Positions 8,120-17,026 of a stretch of 64,000 bases of DNA are shown here, piece by piece. A model generated the notes under the pieces. That model saw only the letters and a list, made by a program, of their open reading frames with translations. It ran no database searches and was not told the origin of the DNA. A program made the position numbers and the translations under genes. The stretch is from Alishewanella longhuensis (lineage in GTDB: Bacteria > Pseudomonadota > Gammaproteobacteria > Enterobacterales > Alteromonadaceae). Location of the stretch: positions 62,540 through 126,539 of the forward strand of contig NZ_BNAO01000008.1 of NCBI RefSeq assembly GCF_014653435.1, written 5' to 3'. Position 1 is the stretch's first letter, and each line of letters opens with the position of its first letter.

Positions 8120-8977
8120 ATGATTTTATTTGTGCGGGATCTTACCGTAATCGATTTTTCTTATCTGCACCAGCAACGCGGTATCTTGGGTGAGAGCTTT
8201 ATTGTCGATGTAGAACTGCAAGGCGAGCTTGATGATACCGCTATGGTATTTGATTTTGGTAAAGTTAAAAAAGTGATTAAGCAGGCTATTGATAAGCTGG
8301 TTGATCATAAATTGGCGATAGCAGCAGATTGCCCAGGGTTAACGCAAAGCATTCAACACGATATGGTACTGGTGAGTTACCAGAGTGCACGCGGTACTTT
8401 ACAATTAGCTTGCCCAACTGAAGCTTTTGCTTTTATTCCAGGCACTGAGATCAACGAGCAAAGCGTTGGCAGCTATTTAGAGCAGCAAATTAAACCTTTA
8501 TTGCCCGCTAATGTGGAAAAGCTTAGCTTAACTTTAAGAACAGAAGCTATTAGCGGTTTCTATTATCAATACAGCCATGGCTTGAAAAAGCATGATGGCA
8601 ATTGCCAGCGTATTGCGCATGGCCATCGCTCTACTATTCAAATTTATGCAGACGGTATGCTGGCACCGCGTTTAAATAAAAGCTGGAGCGAGCGTTGGCA
8701 AGATATCTATCTGGGTACCGACAGTGATCTGGTGGAGGCAACAGCCTTAGAGTACCTCACTCCGGCAGCAGGAGATTTAAGCTTCCGTTATCAGGCAGCG
8801 CAAGGCTGGTTTGAGCTCTGTATTCCCGCCAGTCATTGCGAAGTGGTACCCTGTGACACCACTGTAGAGTGCCTGGCAGACTATATTGCAGAGCAACTCA
8901 AACAAGCTGATAACAGTAAACAATATAAGGTGGTTGCCTATGAAGGCGTGGGTAAAGGCGCTATTGCTTTGCGCTAG
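8120..8977 (+). CDS. Tandem 6-pyruvoyl-tetrahydropterin synthase/QueD-like protein
   Basis: The 285-residue protein is about twice the length of QueD (6-carboxytetrahydropterin synthase, queuosine pathway) and looks like two fused T-fold domains. Domain 1 (about 1-110) keeps family features such as MVFDFGKVKK (42-51) and LVDHKL (60-65), but the zinc-binding HxH is absent. Domain 2 (about 140-285) has His153, Cys162 and the HGH at 167-169, matching the family's zinc ligands and catalytic Cys. Only one half therefore seems able to bind zinc. AGGAAGG precedes the ATG. The M23 peptidase start overlaps its end by 38 bp, so the two are probably cotranscribed. Substrate is unproven. Confidence 0.82.
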   Translation: MILFVRDLTVIDFSYLHQQRGILGESFIVDVELQGELDDTAMVFDFGKVKKVIKQAIDKLVDHKLAIAADCPGLTQSIQHDMVLVSYQSARGTLQLACPTEAFAFIPGTEINEQSVGSYLEQQIKPLLPANVEKLSLTLRTEAISGFYYQYSHGLKKHDGNCQRIAHGHRSTIQIYADGMLAPRLNKSWSERWQDIYLGTDSDLVEATALEYLTPAAGDLSFRYQAAQGWFELCIPASHCEVVPCDTTVECLADYIAEQLKQADNSKQYKVVAYEGVGKGAIALR

Positions 8978-9776
8978 TAGTTTTTCTGCAACAGCGACAG
9001 AAGTGGTATTAGAAGGTAAACTGACCCAAGGCAGTTTAATCCGGGCACAAGCACCAGCCGGCGCTGAGGTGTGGTTTAACGAAACCCAGATTAAGGTAGG
9101 GCCAGACGGTCGCTTTGTATTCGGCATTGGCCGTGACGCAGCGCTTAATCATCAACTCAAGGTAATCTATGCCGGTAAGACCAATATGTTGCCGTTACGT
9201 TTTACCGGTCGTGATTATGACATTCAAAAGATTACTGGCGTAGAGCAAAAATACGTAGAACCCCCTAAAGAGGTTACTGCCCGTATTGCTAGTGATAATC
9301 GGAAAGTCAGAGAGGTGCGCACAGCCTTAACTGATAAAACTGCTATTTTCGCCGAGCCATTACGGCCAGCTGCGGGGCGGATCAGTGGCGTTTATGGTAG
9401 CCAGCGTATTTTTAACGGTCAGCCAAGAAATCCACATTTTGGCTTAGATATTGCCGCGCCAGTCGGTGCGCCGGTGCTTTCACCTTGGGATGGTAAGGTG
9501 TTATTAGCTGAAGATCTATATTTTTCAGGCTTAACCTTAATCATCGACCATGGTTATGGGGTAACATCTACCTTTATGCACTTAAACCGTTTTGCCGTAA
9601 AAGTAGGTGATGCCGTGAGCCAAGGCCAGCAAATTGCTGATGTTGGTGCGACAGGCCGCGTTACTGGCCCGCATTTAGATTGGCGGATTAATTGGCTGCA
9701 AGAGCGATTAGATCCACAATTGTTGTTGCCTGAGTTTACTCCCGCTCAGGTGCAGCGTCTTAGTTTAGCGCCTTAA
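8940..9776 (+). CDS. Exported M23 family metallopeptidase
   Basis: This 278-residue peptidoglycan hydrolase-like protein has a signal peptide (about 1-19). A beta-rich N-terminal region precedes an M23 (LytM) domain at about 145-260. The metal-site motif HFGLD gives His166 and Asp170, and His214 lies in FMHL. The final motif is HLD (245-247) rather than the usual HxH, so one zinc ligand is Asp. I recall the same GPHLDWR form from related M23 proteins, so it may be a subfamily trait rather than damage. ATG 8940 was chosen because it gives a proper signal peptide; it lies inside the previous gene. Likely role: cell wall remodelling in the periplasm. Confidence 0.88.
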   Translation: MKAWVKALLLCASSFSATATEVVLEGKLTQGSLIRAQAPAGAEVWFNETQIKVGPDGRFVFGIGRDAALNHQLKVIYAGKTNMLPLRFTGRDYDIQKITGVEQKYVEPPKEVTARIASDNRKVREVRTALTDKTAIFAEPLRPAAGRISGVYGSQRIFNGQPRNPHFGLDIAAPVGAPVLSPWDGKVLLAEDLYFSGLTLIIDHGYGVTSTFMHLNRFAVKVGDAVSQGQQIADVGATGRVTGPHLDWRINWLQERLDPQLLLPEFTPAQVQRLSLAP

Positions 9777-9810
9777 GCATATCGATAAATTTACAACCTT
9801 CACTGTCTTA

Positions 9811-9848
9811 AACACGCCAGAGTTGCCAAAGTGCATTTCTGGCGTGTT
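9811..9848. terminator. Convergent terminator, M23 and M61 genes
   Basis: A perfect 11-bp stem (AACACGCCAGA/TCTGGCGTGTT) with a 16-nt loop lies between the convergent stop codons. T tracts are short on both sides, so termination strength is uncertain. Confidence 0.7.
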
Positions 9849-9854
9849 CTTAAC

Positions 9855-11630
9855 TTAGGCGTTAAGCCAGGTCTCAACTTTTTTATTATCCCTTACACTG
9901 AGCATGGCAACGTTCGGCTTTGCTGTTTGCAGCGGCAGTGTCAGGGTTAATAAGCGATCTTTACGAAATATCACCAAGCTTTGTGCTGAATCTATCGGTA
10001 AGCGTTTTAATAGCTGCGGTAAGCTATGCTCGGTAATTTTGTAGCCGGCTAAGGCCAAAAGCTGATCCCCACTCATTAAACCTGCCTGATGTGCTGCAGA
10101 GCCGACATAAAGCTGATGAATAAAGACATTATTGGCCTGGTACTTTAAACTGCAACCCAAGCTCGCTACGGCTGTTTTATCTGTGCTGCCACTAAGATCG
10201 TCAAACTGTTGTGGACTGCGCCAATTTAAAGTTAAACCCAGTTTCGCCAGGCCAGTCGAAAGTGGCAGTCGACCAGCTTGATTGACCCAGCTGTTCAGTT
10301 CCTTGGCCAACTCCGGTAATTGCCACGACTTAAGTAAAATAAAAATACTCTCATCAGCAGTCCCTGTTATCAGGTATTGTTGATAGAGAGCTTTACATAG
10401 CGCCGCTAAACTATGGCCATGTTGCTGCAATTCGGCGTCCAAAATCAGCGCGACCAAAGCACCCTTAGCGTAGTAGCTGACAATACTATTTACCGCGTTC
10501 TCATCTTGTAAATAAAACTTGGTCCAGGCGGTAAAGCTGCTGTCTGTAAGGCTTTGCACTTGCTCAGATGGGTTACGTGTAACCCTGGAAATCAGTTTTT
10601 CTAACCCTTTTAAGTACTGTTGCTGGCTGATCACGCCGGCTTTCACCAGAGCTAGATCATCAAAGTACGAGGTAAAGCCTTCGTACATCCAGAGCTGTCT
10701 ACTATACTGCTCTTTATCTAAACGATAAGGGTGAAAGTTTACCGGTTTTAGTCGTTTCACCCACCAGGTATGGAAATACTCATGGCTGAATAACCCTAAT
10801 AATGTGTGATAAGACTCATCTTGCTCTGCTAATGCCGGAATAGGCAAATCGTGACGATTGCAAAGCAATAACGTACTGAATTGATGTTCTAAACCGCCAT
10901 AGCCACTTTCTGTGACCCACAATAAGAACCAATATTGATTTAAGTCCTCGGGCAAGGCTGCAAATACATCACGCTGCGCCTGACAAAGTTTGCTGACATC
11001 CGCCAGTAGCCGGGCCTCATCAAATATATTTTGCCCGGTAACCACGATGTAATGAGGCACGCCGTCCAGGTTAAATTGCTGTAGGCTAAAGATCCCGGCA
11101 ATAATAGGGCTGTCAATAAGTTGCTGATAGTTTGCCGCTTGAAAAATACCTTGGCAACTTAGCTGCTCACCTGATAACCGCGGTAACGCGGTCGCAATTC
11201 GCCAGTTTTTGGTTACGCGTTTTACCTGTGCCTCATGTTCTTTAAATTCGATTTGCTGCGGCAATTCGCTAAGTTCAGAAACTTCTAAGCATACACAGGT
11301 AGGGTTTAATACTGCCACTTCGTCATCGATATATGCCGCTCTAACTGATAAGTCGTTCGCATAAATCTGATATTCTATTGTGACAGGCTGTTGCCCGCAG
11401 CAAAGTTGCCAGCTTTGCTTATCGAGCTGCAATAAGCTGAGTTCGCCATTTACATCATAGGCGCGAATATGCGTAATGTGCCTGGCAAAATTACGGATCA
11501 TGTAGCTACCGGGGATCCAGGCGGGCAACTGCAATTGGTGCACCGGTTGCTGCGGGATAAAGCTGAGTTTAACAAGCAATGTTCGGGAACTTAAATCAGC
11601 AATGTTTAGTTGATAATGCACAACAGACAT
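9855..11630 (-). CDS. M61 family aminopeptidase with PDZ domain
   Basis: The 591-residue protein belongs to M61 (glycyl aminopeptidase-like). It has an N-terminal beta domain, then zinc-binding HEYFH at 283-287 followed by TWWVKRLKP, with the downstream glutamate in YEGFTSYFDD (Glu317). A PDZ domain near the C-terminus (about 485-560) contains VGSAAHQAGLMSGDQLLAL. No signal peptide is evident, so it is probably cytoplasmic. It removes N-terminal residues, often Gly or Ala, in characterised members; the substrate here is unknown. It stands alone, converging with the M23 gene. Confidence 0.93.
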   Translation of the reverse strand: MSVVHYQLNIADLSSRTLLVKLSFIPQQPVHQLQLPAWIPGSYMIRNFARHITHIRAYDVNGELSLLQLDKQSWQLCCGQQPVTIEYQIYANDLSVRAAYIDDEVAVLNPTCVCLEVSELSELPQQIEFKEHEAQVKRVTKNWRIATALPRLSGEQLSCQGIFQAANYQQLIDSPIIAGIFSLQQFNLDGVPHYIVVTGQNIFDEARLLADVSKLCQAQRDVFAALPEDLNQYWFLLWVTESGYGGLEHQFSTLLLCNRHDLPIPALAEQDESYHTLLGLFSHEYFHTWWVKRLKPVNFHPYRLDKEQYSRQLWMYEGFTSYFDDLALVKAGVISQQQYLKGLEKLISRVTRNPSEQVQSLTDSSFTAWTKFYLQDENAVNSIVSYYAKGALVALILDAELQQHGHSLAALCKALYQQYLITGTADESIFILLKSWQLPELAKELNSWVNQAGRLPLSTGLAKLGLTLNWRSPQQFDDLSGSTDKTAVASLGCSLKYQANNVFIHQLYVGSAAHQAGLMSGDQLLALAGYKITEHSLPQLLKRLPIDSAQSLVIFRKDRLLTLTLPLQTAKPNVAMLSVRDNKKVETWLNA

Positions 11631-11790
11631 AGCATCTCTCCAATTAATTCAACAACTCTCTATCTGCTTTAGGTTCTAACTCCCAGGTTTGATACCAAGC
11701 AACTCTACAGCAGTTTGTTAGCAGCTAAACTCTGCCGCTGACGCCTATTTATCTATATAATACGGGCTGTCAGTCATTTTAGGTATCTCC

Positions 11791-12189
11791 ATGTCACAAG
11801 AAGCTTTAATTAGTAAACGTATCGAATACGCGGTAACCCGCGTCACCAAAACAGTATTTCCGGGAAGAACCAATCATCATAATACGTTATTTGGTGGCGA
11901 AGCACTGGCCTGGATGGATGAAGCAGCGTTTATAGCCGCTACTCGTTTTTGTCGTAAGCCCTTAGTAACGGTCTGCTCTGACCGTGTTGATTTTAAAGAG
12001 TCTATCCCAGCAGGTACTATTTTAGAATTAGTCGCCAGAGTAGCGCATGTTGGTCGTACCAGTATCAAAGTACAGGTAGATATTTTTGTTGAACATATGT
12101 ACGACGACAATCAGCATAAAGCCATCTCTGGCAGCTTTACTTTTGTGGCACTGGATGAAAACAGAAAACCGACACCGGTTTTAGGTTAG
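11791..12189 (+). CDS. Acyl-CoA thioesterase, YciA-like hotdog protein
   Basis: This 132-residue single hotdog-fold protein carries the acyl-CoA thioesterase segment HNTLFGGEALAWMDEAAF (about 30-47), with the catalytic Asp of the YciA/BFIT type. It hydrolyses acyl-CoA to free acid and CoA, probably in the cytoplasm. The chain-length preference cannot be read from sequence. A TATAAT at 11756-11761 lies 30 bp upstream, with no good -35. It is followed by the Mpo1-like gene after 71 bp. Confidence 0.88.
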   Translation: MSQEALISKRIEYAVTRVTKTVFPGRTNHHNTLFGGEALAWMDEAAFIAATRFCRKPLVTVCSDRVDFKESIPAGTILELVARVAHVGRTSIKVQVDIFVEHMYDDNQHKAISGSFTFVALDENRKPTPVLG

Positions 12190-12260
12190 TCACTTGTATA
12201 ACTGGCCCGACCTTGTTATTTTGCAACTAATATAGATAACAATAATAAGCAGGGCCTGTT

Positions 12261-12728
12261 ATGAAATCAGCAGAACAATGGTTTAGCGAATATGCGGTAA
12301 GCCATCAACATCCAACCAATAAACTGATCCACTGGTTTGCTGTACCCACCATCTATGCCACTGTTATCGGTTTACTTTGGCAGATCCCGATGCCCTTTAG
12401 CGGCTTTGTTGAGCAGGGCATCAATTGGGCTTTGTTATTGCTGGTACCCGTTTTGCTGTTTTACTTTTTGCTTTCGTTTAGCCTGGGCCTGGGTATGACC
12501 ATTTTCTCAGCGGCCGTTGTTACCGTGCTGCGAGCGTTAGAACAGCAAAGTGTTATTGAGATCTGGTTGTTATCCTTACTCATTTTCATAGTAATGTGGG
12601 TATTGCAATTTATTGGTCACAAAATAGAGGGTAAAAAACCTTCGTTCTTTCAAGACTTAGCTTTTTTATTAATAGGGCCTGCCTGGCTGCTCGGCTTTAT
12701 CTTACAGCGTTTGCACATACGTTATTAA
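12261..12728 (+). CDS. Mpo1-like (DUF962/YGL010w) membrane protein
   Basis: The 155-residue integral membrane protein starts with the family's soluble segment (EQWFSEYAVSHQHPTNKLIHWFAVP), which carries the conserved histidines, followed by about four hydrophobic helices. Yeast Mpo1 is a 2-hydroxy fatty acid dioxygenase in alpha-oxidation. A bacterial role in fatty acid oxidation is inference, although the neighbouring acyl-CoA thioesterase fits lipid metabolism. AGCAGGGCC lies before the ATG. A short hairpin at 12736-12756 (AGGGAC/GTCCCT) follows, without a T tract. Confidence 0.87.
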   Translation: MKSAEQWFSEYAVSHQHPTNKLIHWFAVPTIYATVIGLLWQIPMPFSGFVEQGINWALLLLVPVLLFYFLLSFSLGLGMTIFSAAVVTVLRALEQQSVIEIWLLSLLIFIVMWVLQFIGHKIEGKKPSFFQDLAFLLIGPAWLLGFILQRLHIRY

Positions 12729-12885
12729 CCAGTTTAGGGACGGAATGACTGTCCCTGAATATTTACGGTGGCTTTTATTCAGTCACTTGCGATTAATGTC
12801 TGGCTAAACAAGGCAGGCGGCTAAGGTTTTCGTCACACTGCTCGCTATAATGGTGTTATTAGTTTTGCGTTAATTGGCAGTAAAT

Positions 12886-13977
12886 TTGAACAGACTCTTC
12901 GAAGACAGAAATCGCCAGTTCTGGATCCTGCATACCTTAGGTTGGCTCGGCTTTGCTATCGTGAATTATCTCAGCTCACTGATGCTGGATACGAGAGATG
13001 CATTTTTAATTGTTATTAGCTTAGATGCGTATGTCGGTTGGCTGTTGACCATACCGCTGCGCTATTTATACCGTAAGGTATGGTTTTGGGAACCTTGGAA
13101 AATGATTTTTGTAGTGCTGATGGTAGCGCTGCTTATCGCCATGCTTTGGACTGTAGTTCGTAACTTTAATTACTGGGAAATTTACCGGCACGGTTACCGG
13201 CCAGCAGATTGGTTGCTCTATATCAGAGATACACCCGCCGCTTTTTACGTTATGCTAAGCTGGAGTGGCCTGTATTTTGGTATTAAATATTACCAAACTT
13301 TACAGTTAGAGAAACAAAAGCTGCTAACGGCAATGAATAAGGCACATGAAGCTCAGCTTAAAATGTTGCGTTATCAACTTAATCCGCATTTTCTATTCAA
13401 TACCTTAAACGCCATTTCTACTTTGGTGCTGATTAATGACAACGATACGGCGAACAAAATGGTTAGCCGTTTAAGCGATTTTTTACGCTACTCGCTGTAT
13501 AAAGATCCGATAAACAAAGTGATGTTGGAGCAGGAAATCTACGCAGCGCGTTTGTACCTGGAAATTGAAAAGGTTCGCTTCTCCGAACGACTGGGCATTG
13601 TTATTGAATTAGAGCCAGGTACAGAAAAAGCCTTGGTGCCAAGCTTAATTTTGCAGCCGCTAATTGAAAATGCTATTAAATACGCGGTAGCAAGCCAGGT
13701 TAATGGTGGCGAAATTACCATCAGAGCCAAAACCTTTGGGCACGACTTATTACTGGAAGTAGCAGACAACGGACCCGGTATGTCAATAGTTGATGGCAGC
13801 GTGAAAGTTGCCGATAATAGCGACAGCGGGGTTGGTTTAGTCAATACCCGCGAGCGCCTGGCGGCGTTGTATGATAATGATTTTGCCTTAGTGTTAACCC
13901 ATAATGAGCCTCGGGGCGTAAAAGTAAATATTAGAATCCCCTTACAACTAGAAAAAACGGAATCCGAACATGCTTAA
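12886..13977 (+). CDS. LytS/YehU-type sensor histidine kinase
   Basis: This membrane sensor kinase has four predicted helices in its first 135 residues and a short coiled linker. A His_kinase domain follows, with QLNPHFLFNTLNAI holding the phosphoacceptor His. The HATPase region has an N-box (QPLIENAIKYAV), DNGPGM and GVGLVNTRERL. It pairs with the LytTR regulator, whose start overlaps its stop by 8 bp. The start is uncertain: only TTG codons are available (12874 or 12886), and I favour 12886 because GGCAG sits 7 nt upstream. The signal sensed cannot be deduced. Confidence 0.9.
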   Translation: MNRLFEDRNRQFWILHTLGWLGFAIVNYLSSLMLDTRDAFLIVISLDAYVGWLLTIPLRYLYRKVWFWEPWKMIFVVLMVALLIAMLWTVVRNFNYWEIYRHGYRPADWLLYIRDTPAAFYVMLSWSGLYFGIKYYQTLQLEKQKLLTAMNKAHEAQLKMLRYQLNPHFLFNTLNAISTLVLINDNDTANKMVSRLSDFLRYSLYKDPINKVMLEQEIYAARLYLEIEKVRFSERLGIVIELEPGTEKALVPSLILQPLIENAIKYAVASQVNGGEITIRAKTFGHDLLLEVADNGPGMSIVDGSVKVADNSDSGVGLVNTRERLAALYDNDFALVLTHNEPRGVKVNIRIPLQLEKTESEHA

Positions 13978-14788
13978 TGTCATAGTAGTAGACGACGAAC
14001 CTTTGGCACGCAAAGGGATGCTGGTGCGACTGGCCGCATTCCCTGAATTAAAGGTAGTCGCAGAATGTGCCAATGGCCCAGATGCAATAACGGCTATTAT
14101 GGAGCTTACGCCGGATTTAGTTTTTCTGGATGTAGAGATGCCTGGCATGGATGGCTTTGCTGTGTTAAAGCAACTACAACAGCAAATTAATAAGCTGCCG
14201 TACATCGTCTTTGTTACTGCTTATGATCAATATGCTTTTAACGCTTATGAGGTTAATGCTGTAGATTATGTGCTAAAGCCGGTAGAGTCCGAGCGGTTAA
14301 AAGCGGCGGTCGATAAAGTATTAACCTATCATGCAGCGTCTGATAATCAAAAACATAAAGATCAGTTAGCCGAAGCCGTAGCCCGTTTAACCGGGGATCA
14401 AGCGGATATTATTTTGGAGCGTTTAGATAAAGCTGAGCCGGTCGTCAGTAGCCGGTTTCCAGAAGCGATCAGCATTAAAGACAGCGGTGAAATTACCCGT
14501 GTTCCGGTTGCTGAAATTGATTGGGTTGACGCGGCGGGGGACTATATGTGTATTCATACCCGCGATGGGCAAACCCACATTTTGCGTCGTACCATGAAAG
14601 AGCTGGAAGCAGAGTTGGATCCCCGACTATTCGTGCGGGTGCATCGTTCTGCTATCGTTAATGTGCATACTATTGCGAAACTACAGATGCTAAGCAATGG
14701 TGAGCATCAACTGGTGCTCACCAATGGCCAGTCTGTCAAAGTAAGCCGCAGTTACAAAGACCGGGTAAAACAGGTCTTTAGCCACTAA
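13970..14788 (+). CDS. LytTR family response regulator
   Basis: This 272-residue regulator has an N-terminal receiver domain with acidic pocket DDE (8-10), phosphoacceptor Asp54 in FLDVEMPGMDG, and later Lys in LKPVES. A LytTR DNA-binding domain covers about 165-270 (VDAAGDYMCIHTRDG, LEAELDPRLFVRVHRSAIVN). It forms a two-component system with the upstream kinase, similar in plan to AlgZ/AlgR or YehU/YehT. LytTR proteins bind pairs of direct repeats; no target was found here. Its stop overlaps the stop of convergent pfkA by 4 bp. Confidence 0.93.
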   Translation: MLNVIVVDDEPLARKGMLVRLAAFPELKVVAECANGPDAITAIMELTPDLVFLDVEMPGMDGFAVLKQLQQQINKLPYIVFVTAYDQYAFNAYEVNAVDYVLKPVESERLKAAVDKVLTYHAASDNQKHKDQLAEAVARLTGDQADIILERLDKAEPVVSSRFPEAISIKDSGEITRVPVAEIDWVDAAGDYMCIHTRDGQTHILRRTMKELEAELDPRLFVRVHRSAIVNVHTIAKLQMLSNGEHQLVLTNGQSVKVSRSYKDRVKQVFSH

Positions 14789-15780
14789 GCACTTCCCACT
14801 TGCTGTTGCCAGCGCACCAAAAACGGATCTATCGCTTTGGTGCGCTCGCCGGTTAGCGCTAATGGATACAAGCTAAGCTCACCATTTACCTCACCAGCCA
14901 TCTGTAAATGAGCACCCTGCAACAATTGTTCTACGGCATAGGCACCCAGCTTAGAGCCTAAAATGCGGTCGGCACCTACCGGGCTGCCACCCCGTTGAAT
15001 ATGACCCAAGATACATGCCCGACACTCAATGCCTATCGCTTTGGTTAGGGCATCTGCCAGCGCCGTTGTGCCGCCAGGGTAGCTATTTTCCGCTACCACA
15101 ATGATATAGCTGGCTTTACCCATTAATAATTGGGCATGCTGGATAGGGGTGAGCACCCGGCGTAAGTCTTCCGCACTTAGCGGGCCAAATTCCGGGCAAA
15201 TAATTTGCTCAGCACCGCCTGCTATTCCGGCCGACAATGCAATAAAACCGCTATGGCGTCCCATCAGTTCAACTAAAAAGATGCGTTCGAAGGCATCTGC
15301 CGTATCACGAATTTTATCAATAGCATCTAACGCCGTATCAATAGCGGTGGCATAACCTATAGTATTGTCTGTACCATCAACATCATTATCAATAGTGCCG
15401 GGCACGCCTATAATCTGGCCCTGGTAATGTTTAGCAATTTCTAAAGCGCCTCTAAAGCTGCCATCACCACCAATCACAATCAGCGCATCAATATTCAGTT
15501 GGTGTAGGGTGGCTGCCGCAAGCTTGGGGCCCTCAGGCGTTTGCAAAGCCGGACAACGTGCGCTTTTTAAAATGGTACCACCACGTTGAATAATATTTTG
15601 TACATGCTGTGGCATCAGGGTTTTATATTCTTGCTCTAGCAAACCAATGTAGCCGTGTTTAAAACCCACCACCTCAATATTGTAACTGGCGGCAGTAAGT
15701 AACACAGCGCGAATAGCGGCGTTCATACCAGGCGCATCGCCGCCGGAGGTAAGTACGCCAAGGCGTTTTATTGTTGCCAT
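14785..15780 (-). CDS. pfkA: ATP-dependent 6-phosphofructokinase
   Basis: PfkA phosphorylates fructose-6-phosphate to fructose-1,6-bisphosphate, the committed step of the Embden-Meyerhof pathway. The 331-residue protein has the nucleotide-binding TSGGDAPGMN (11-20), GGDGS (104-108) and the catalytic loop PGTIDNDVDGTDNT (127-140), with the base Asp131. Gly at the GGDG position is typical of ATP-dependent rather than PPi-dependent enzymes. AGGAG precedes the start. Having PfkA and a full Entner-Doudoroff set in the same 11 kb indicates both glycolytic routes. Confidence 0.95.
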   Translation of the reverse strand: MATIKRLGVLTSGGDAPGMNAAIRAVLLTAASYNIEVVGFKHGYIGLLEQEYKTLMPQHVQNIIQRGGTILKSARCPALQTPEGPKLAAATLHQLNIDALIVIGGDGSFRGALEIAKHYQGQIIGVPGTIDNDVDGTDNTIGYATAIDTALDAIDKIRDTADAFERIFLVELMGRHSGFIALSAGIAGGAEQIICPEFGPLSAEDLRRVLTPIQHAQLLMGKASYIIVVAENSYPGGTTALADALTKAIGIECRACILGHIQRGGSPVGADRILGSKLGAYAVEQLLQGAHLQMAGEVNGELSLYPLALTGERTKAIDPFLVRWQQQVGSA

Positions 15781-15940
15781 ACAGAATTCTCCTTTTAACC
15801 TGCGGCCAGTATAGTACTAAATCGTTAAATTACTTTGATTTGTCGCAATTTTAAAGAAATGCCGCGACAGTGTTGCTGCTTTTAAGCGACAATAGCACTG
15901 CTGACGTTCTGTCAGATTTTTGCTCAGGAAAACGCGTTTC

Positions 15941-16909
15941 ATGCACCAGATAACCGGTAAAACTCTTTTAGGCTTGCTACTGGCATTAACCACAGCAATA
16001 TTATGGGGTATTTTGCCCATAGCGTTAAAAATACTGCTTGAGGTTTTTACAGCTAACACCATAACGGCAATTCGCTTTTTAGTTGCAGCAATATTAGTTG
16101 GTGTTTGGTTGGGACTGCGAGGTAAATTACCCAGATTAGCCCTATTGAAGCAGCTAAAAATTTCTTGGCTAATGGCAGTGGCGGTTATTGGTTTACTCCT
16201 TAACTACATTTTCTACTTATCAAGCTTAAATTTACTTACTGCTGAAACCGCCCAGACGCTAATTCAGTTGGCACCTTTTTTAATGATGCTAGGCGGTATT
16301 ATCATCTTTAAAGAGCGTTTATTATTTTTGCAGCAGGTTGGGGCAGTGCTTTTAGTCACCGGTTTACTGCTGTTTTTTAATGAACGTTTACTCACTTTAG
16401 TGCTGCAGGCCAGTAGTGAAACCTGGGGGGTGCTGATGATGATTGTTGCAGCTATCACTTGGGCAGCTTATGCTTTGGCACAAAAGCAGTTGCTTATGCA
16501 TTACAGCTCTAAGCAAATTATGTATTTAATTTACATCGCCGGTACTATTGCCTTTATCCCAGTGTCAGATTTTCAGCCTGTGGTCAGCTTAACCGTGTTG
16601 CAATGGTCTTTGCTGTTGTTTTGTTGCTTAAACACTGTTATTGCTTACGGTGCTTTTGCCGAGGCGTTACATCACTGGGAAGCGTCAAAGGTCAGTGCTG
16701 TACTTGCAATCACACCGTTAATTACGATTATTAGCGCCAATATCGTGGCTTGGATTTGGCCGCAGTTTGTGCCACAGCAACTCAACCTATGGTCATGGTT
16801 TGGCGCGTTGTTAGTGGTAGCTGGTTCAGCCTTGACCGCATTGGCGCCGCAATTTGTAGAATATAGAGCCGCACGCAAAGTACGTAAGTTACAGCGCGAT
16901 GTGTTATAA
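15941..16909 (+). CDS. EamA/DMT family transporter
   Basis: This 322-residue inner-membrane protein has about ten hydrophobic helices arranged as two EamA repeats (roughly 10-145 and 160-300). It is a drug/metabolite transporter family member, and the substrate is unknown. ATG 15941 is preceded by CAGGAAA at 10-16 nt; an upstream TTG at 15920 is possible but less likely. It lies between pfkA and pyk without an obvious regulatory link to either. Confidence 0.87.
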   Translation: MHQITGKTLLGLLLALTTAILWGILPIALKILLEVFTANTITAIRFLVAAILVGVWLGLRGKLPRLALLKQLKISWLMAVAVIGLLLNYIFYLSSLNLLTAETAQTLIQLAPFLMMLGGIIIFKERLLFLQQVGAVLLVTGLLLFFNERLLTLVLQASSETWGVLMMIVAAITWAAYALAQKQLLMHYSSKQIMYLIYIAGTIAFIPVSDFQPVVSLTVLQWSLLLFCCLNTVIAYGAFAEALHHWEASKVSAVLAITPLITIISANIVAWIWPQFVPQQLNLWSWFGALLVVAGSALTALAPQFVEYRAARKVRKLQRDVL

Positions 16910-16980
16910 ACGGCTGAGTTTGGCTGGCGATAAAGATCGATAAAAACGTTGCTACAATAAGGTTACTGTTAGCACCATAA

Positions 16981-17010
16981 AAAATGCCCCGGCTAAGCGG
17001 GGCATTTTTT
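16981..17010. terminator. Bidirectional terminator, EamA gene and pyk
   Basis: A 10-bp stem (AAAATGCCCC/GGGGCATTTT) with an 8-nt loop is flanked by A and T tracts on both sides, so it can work in both directions. Confidence 0.92.
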
Positions 17011-17026
17011 ATTTCATTACTGGCAG

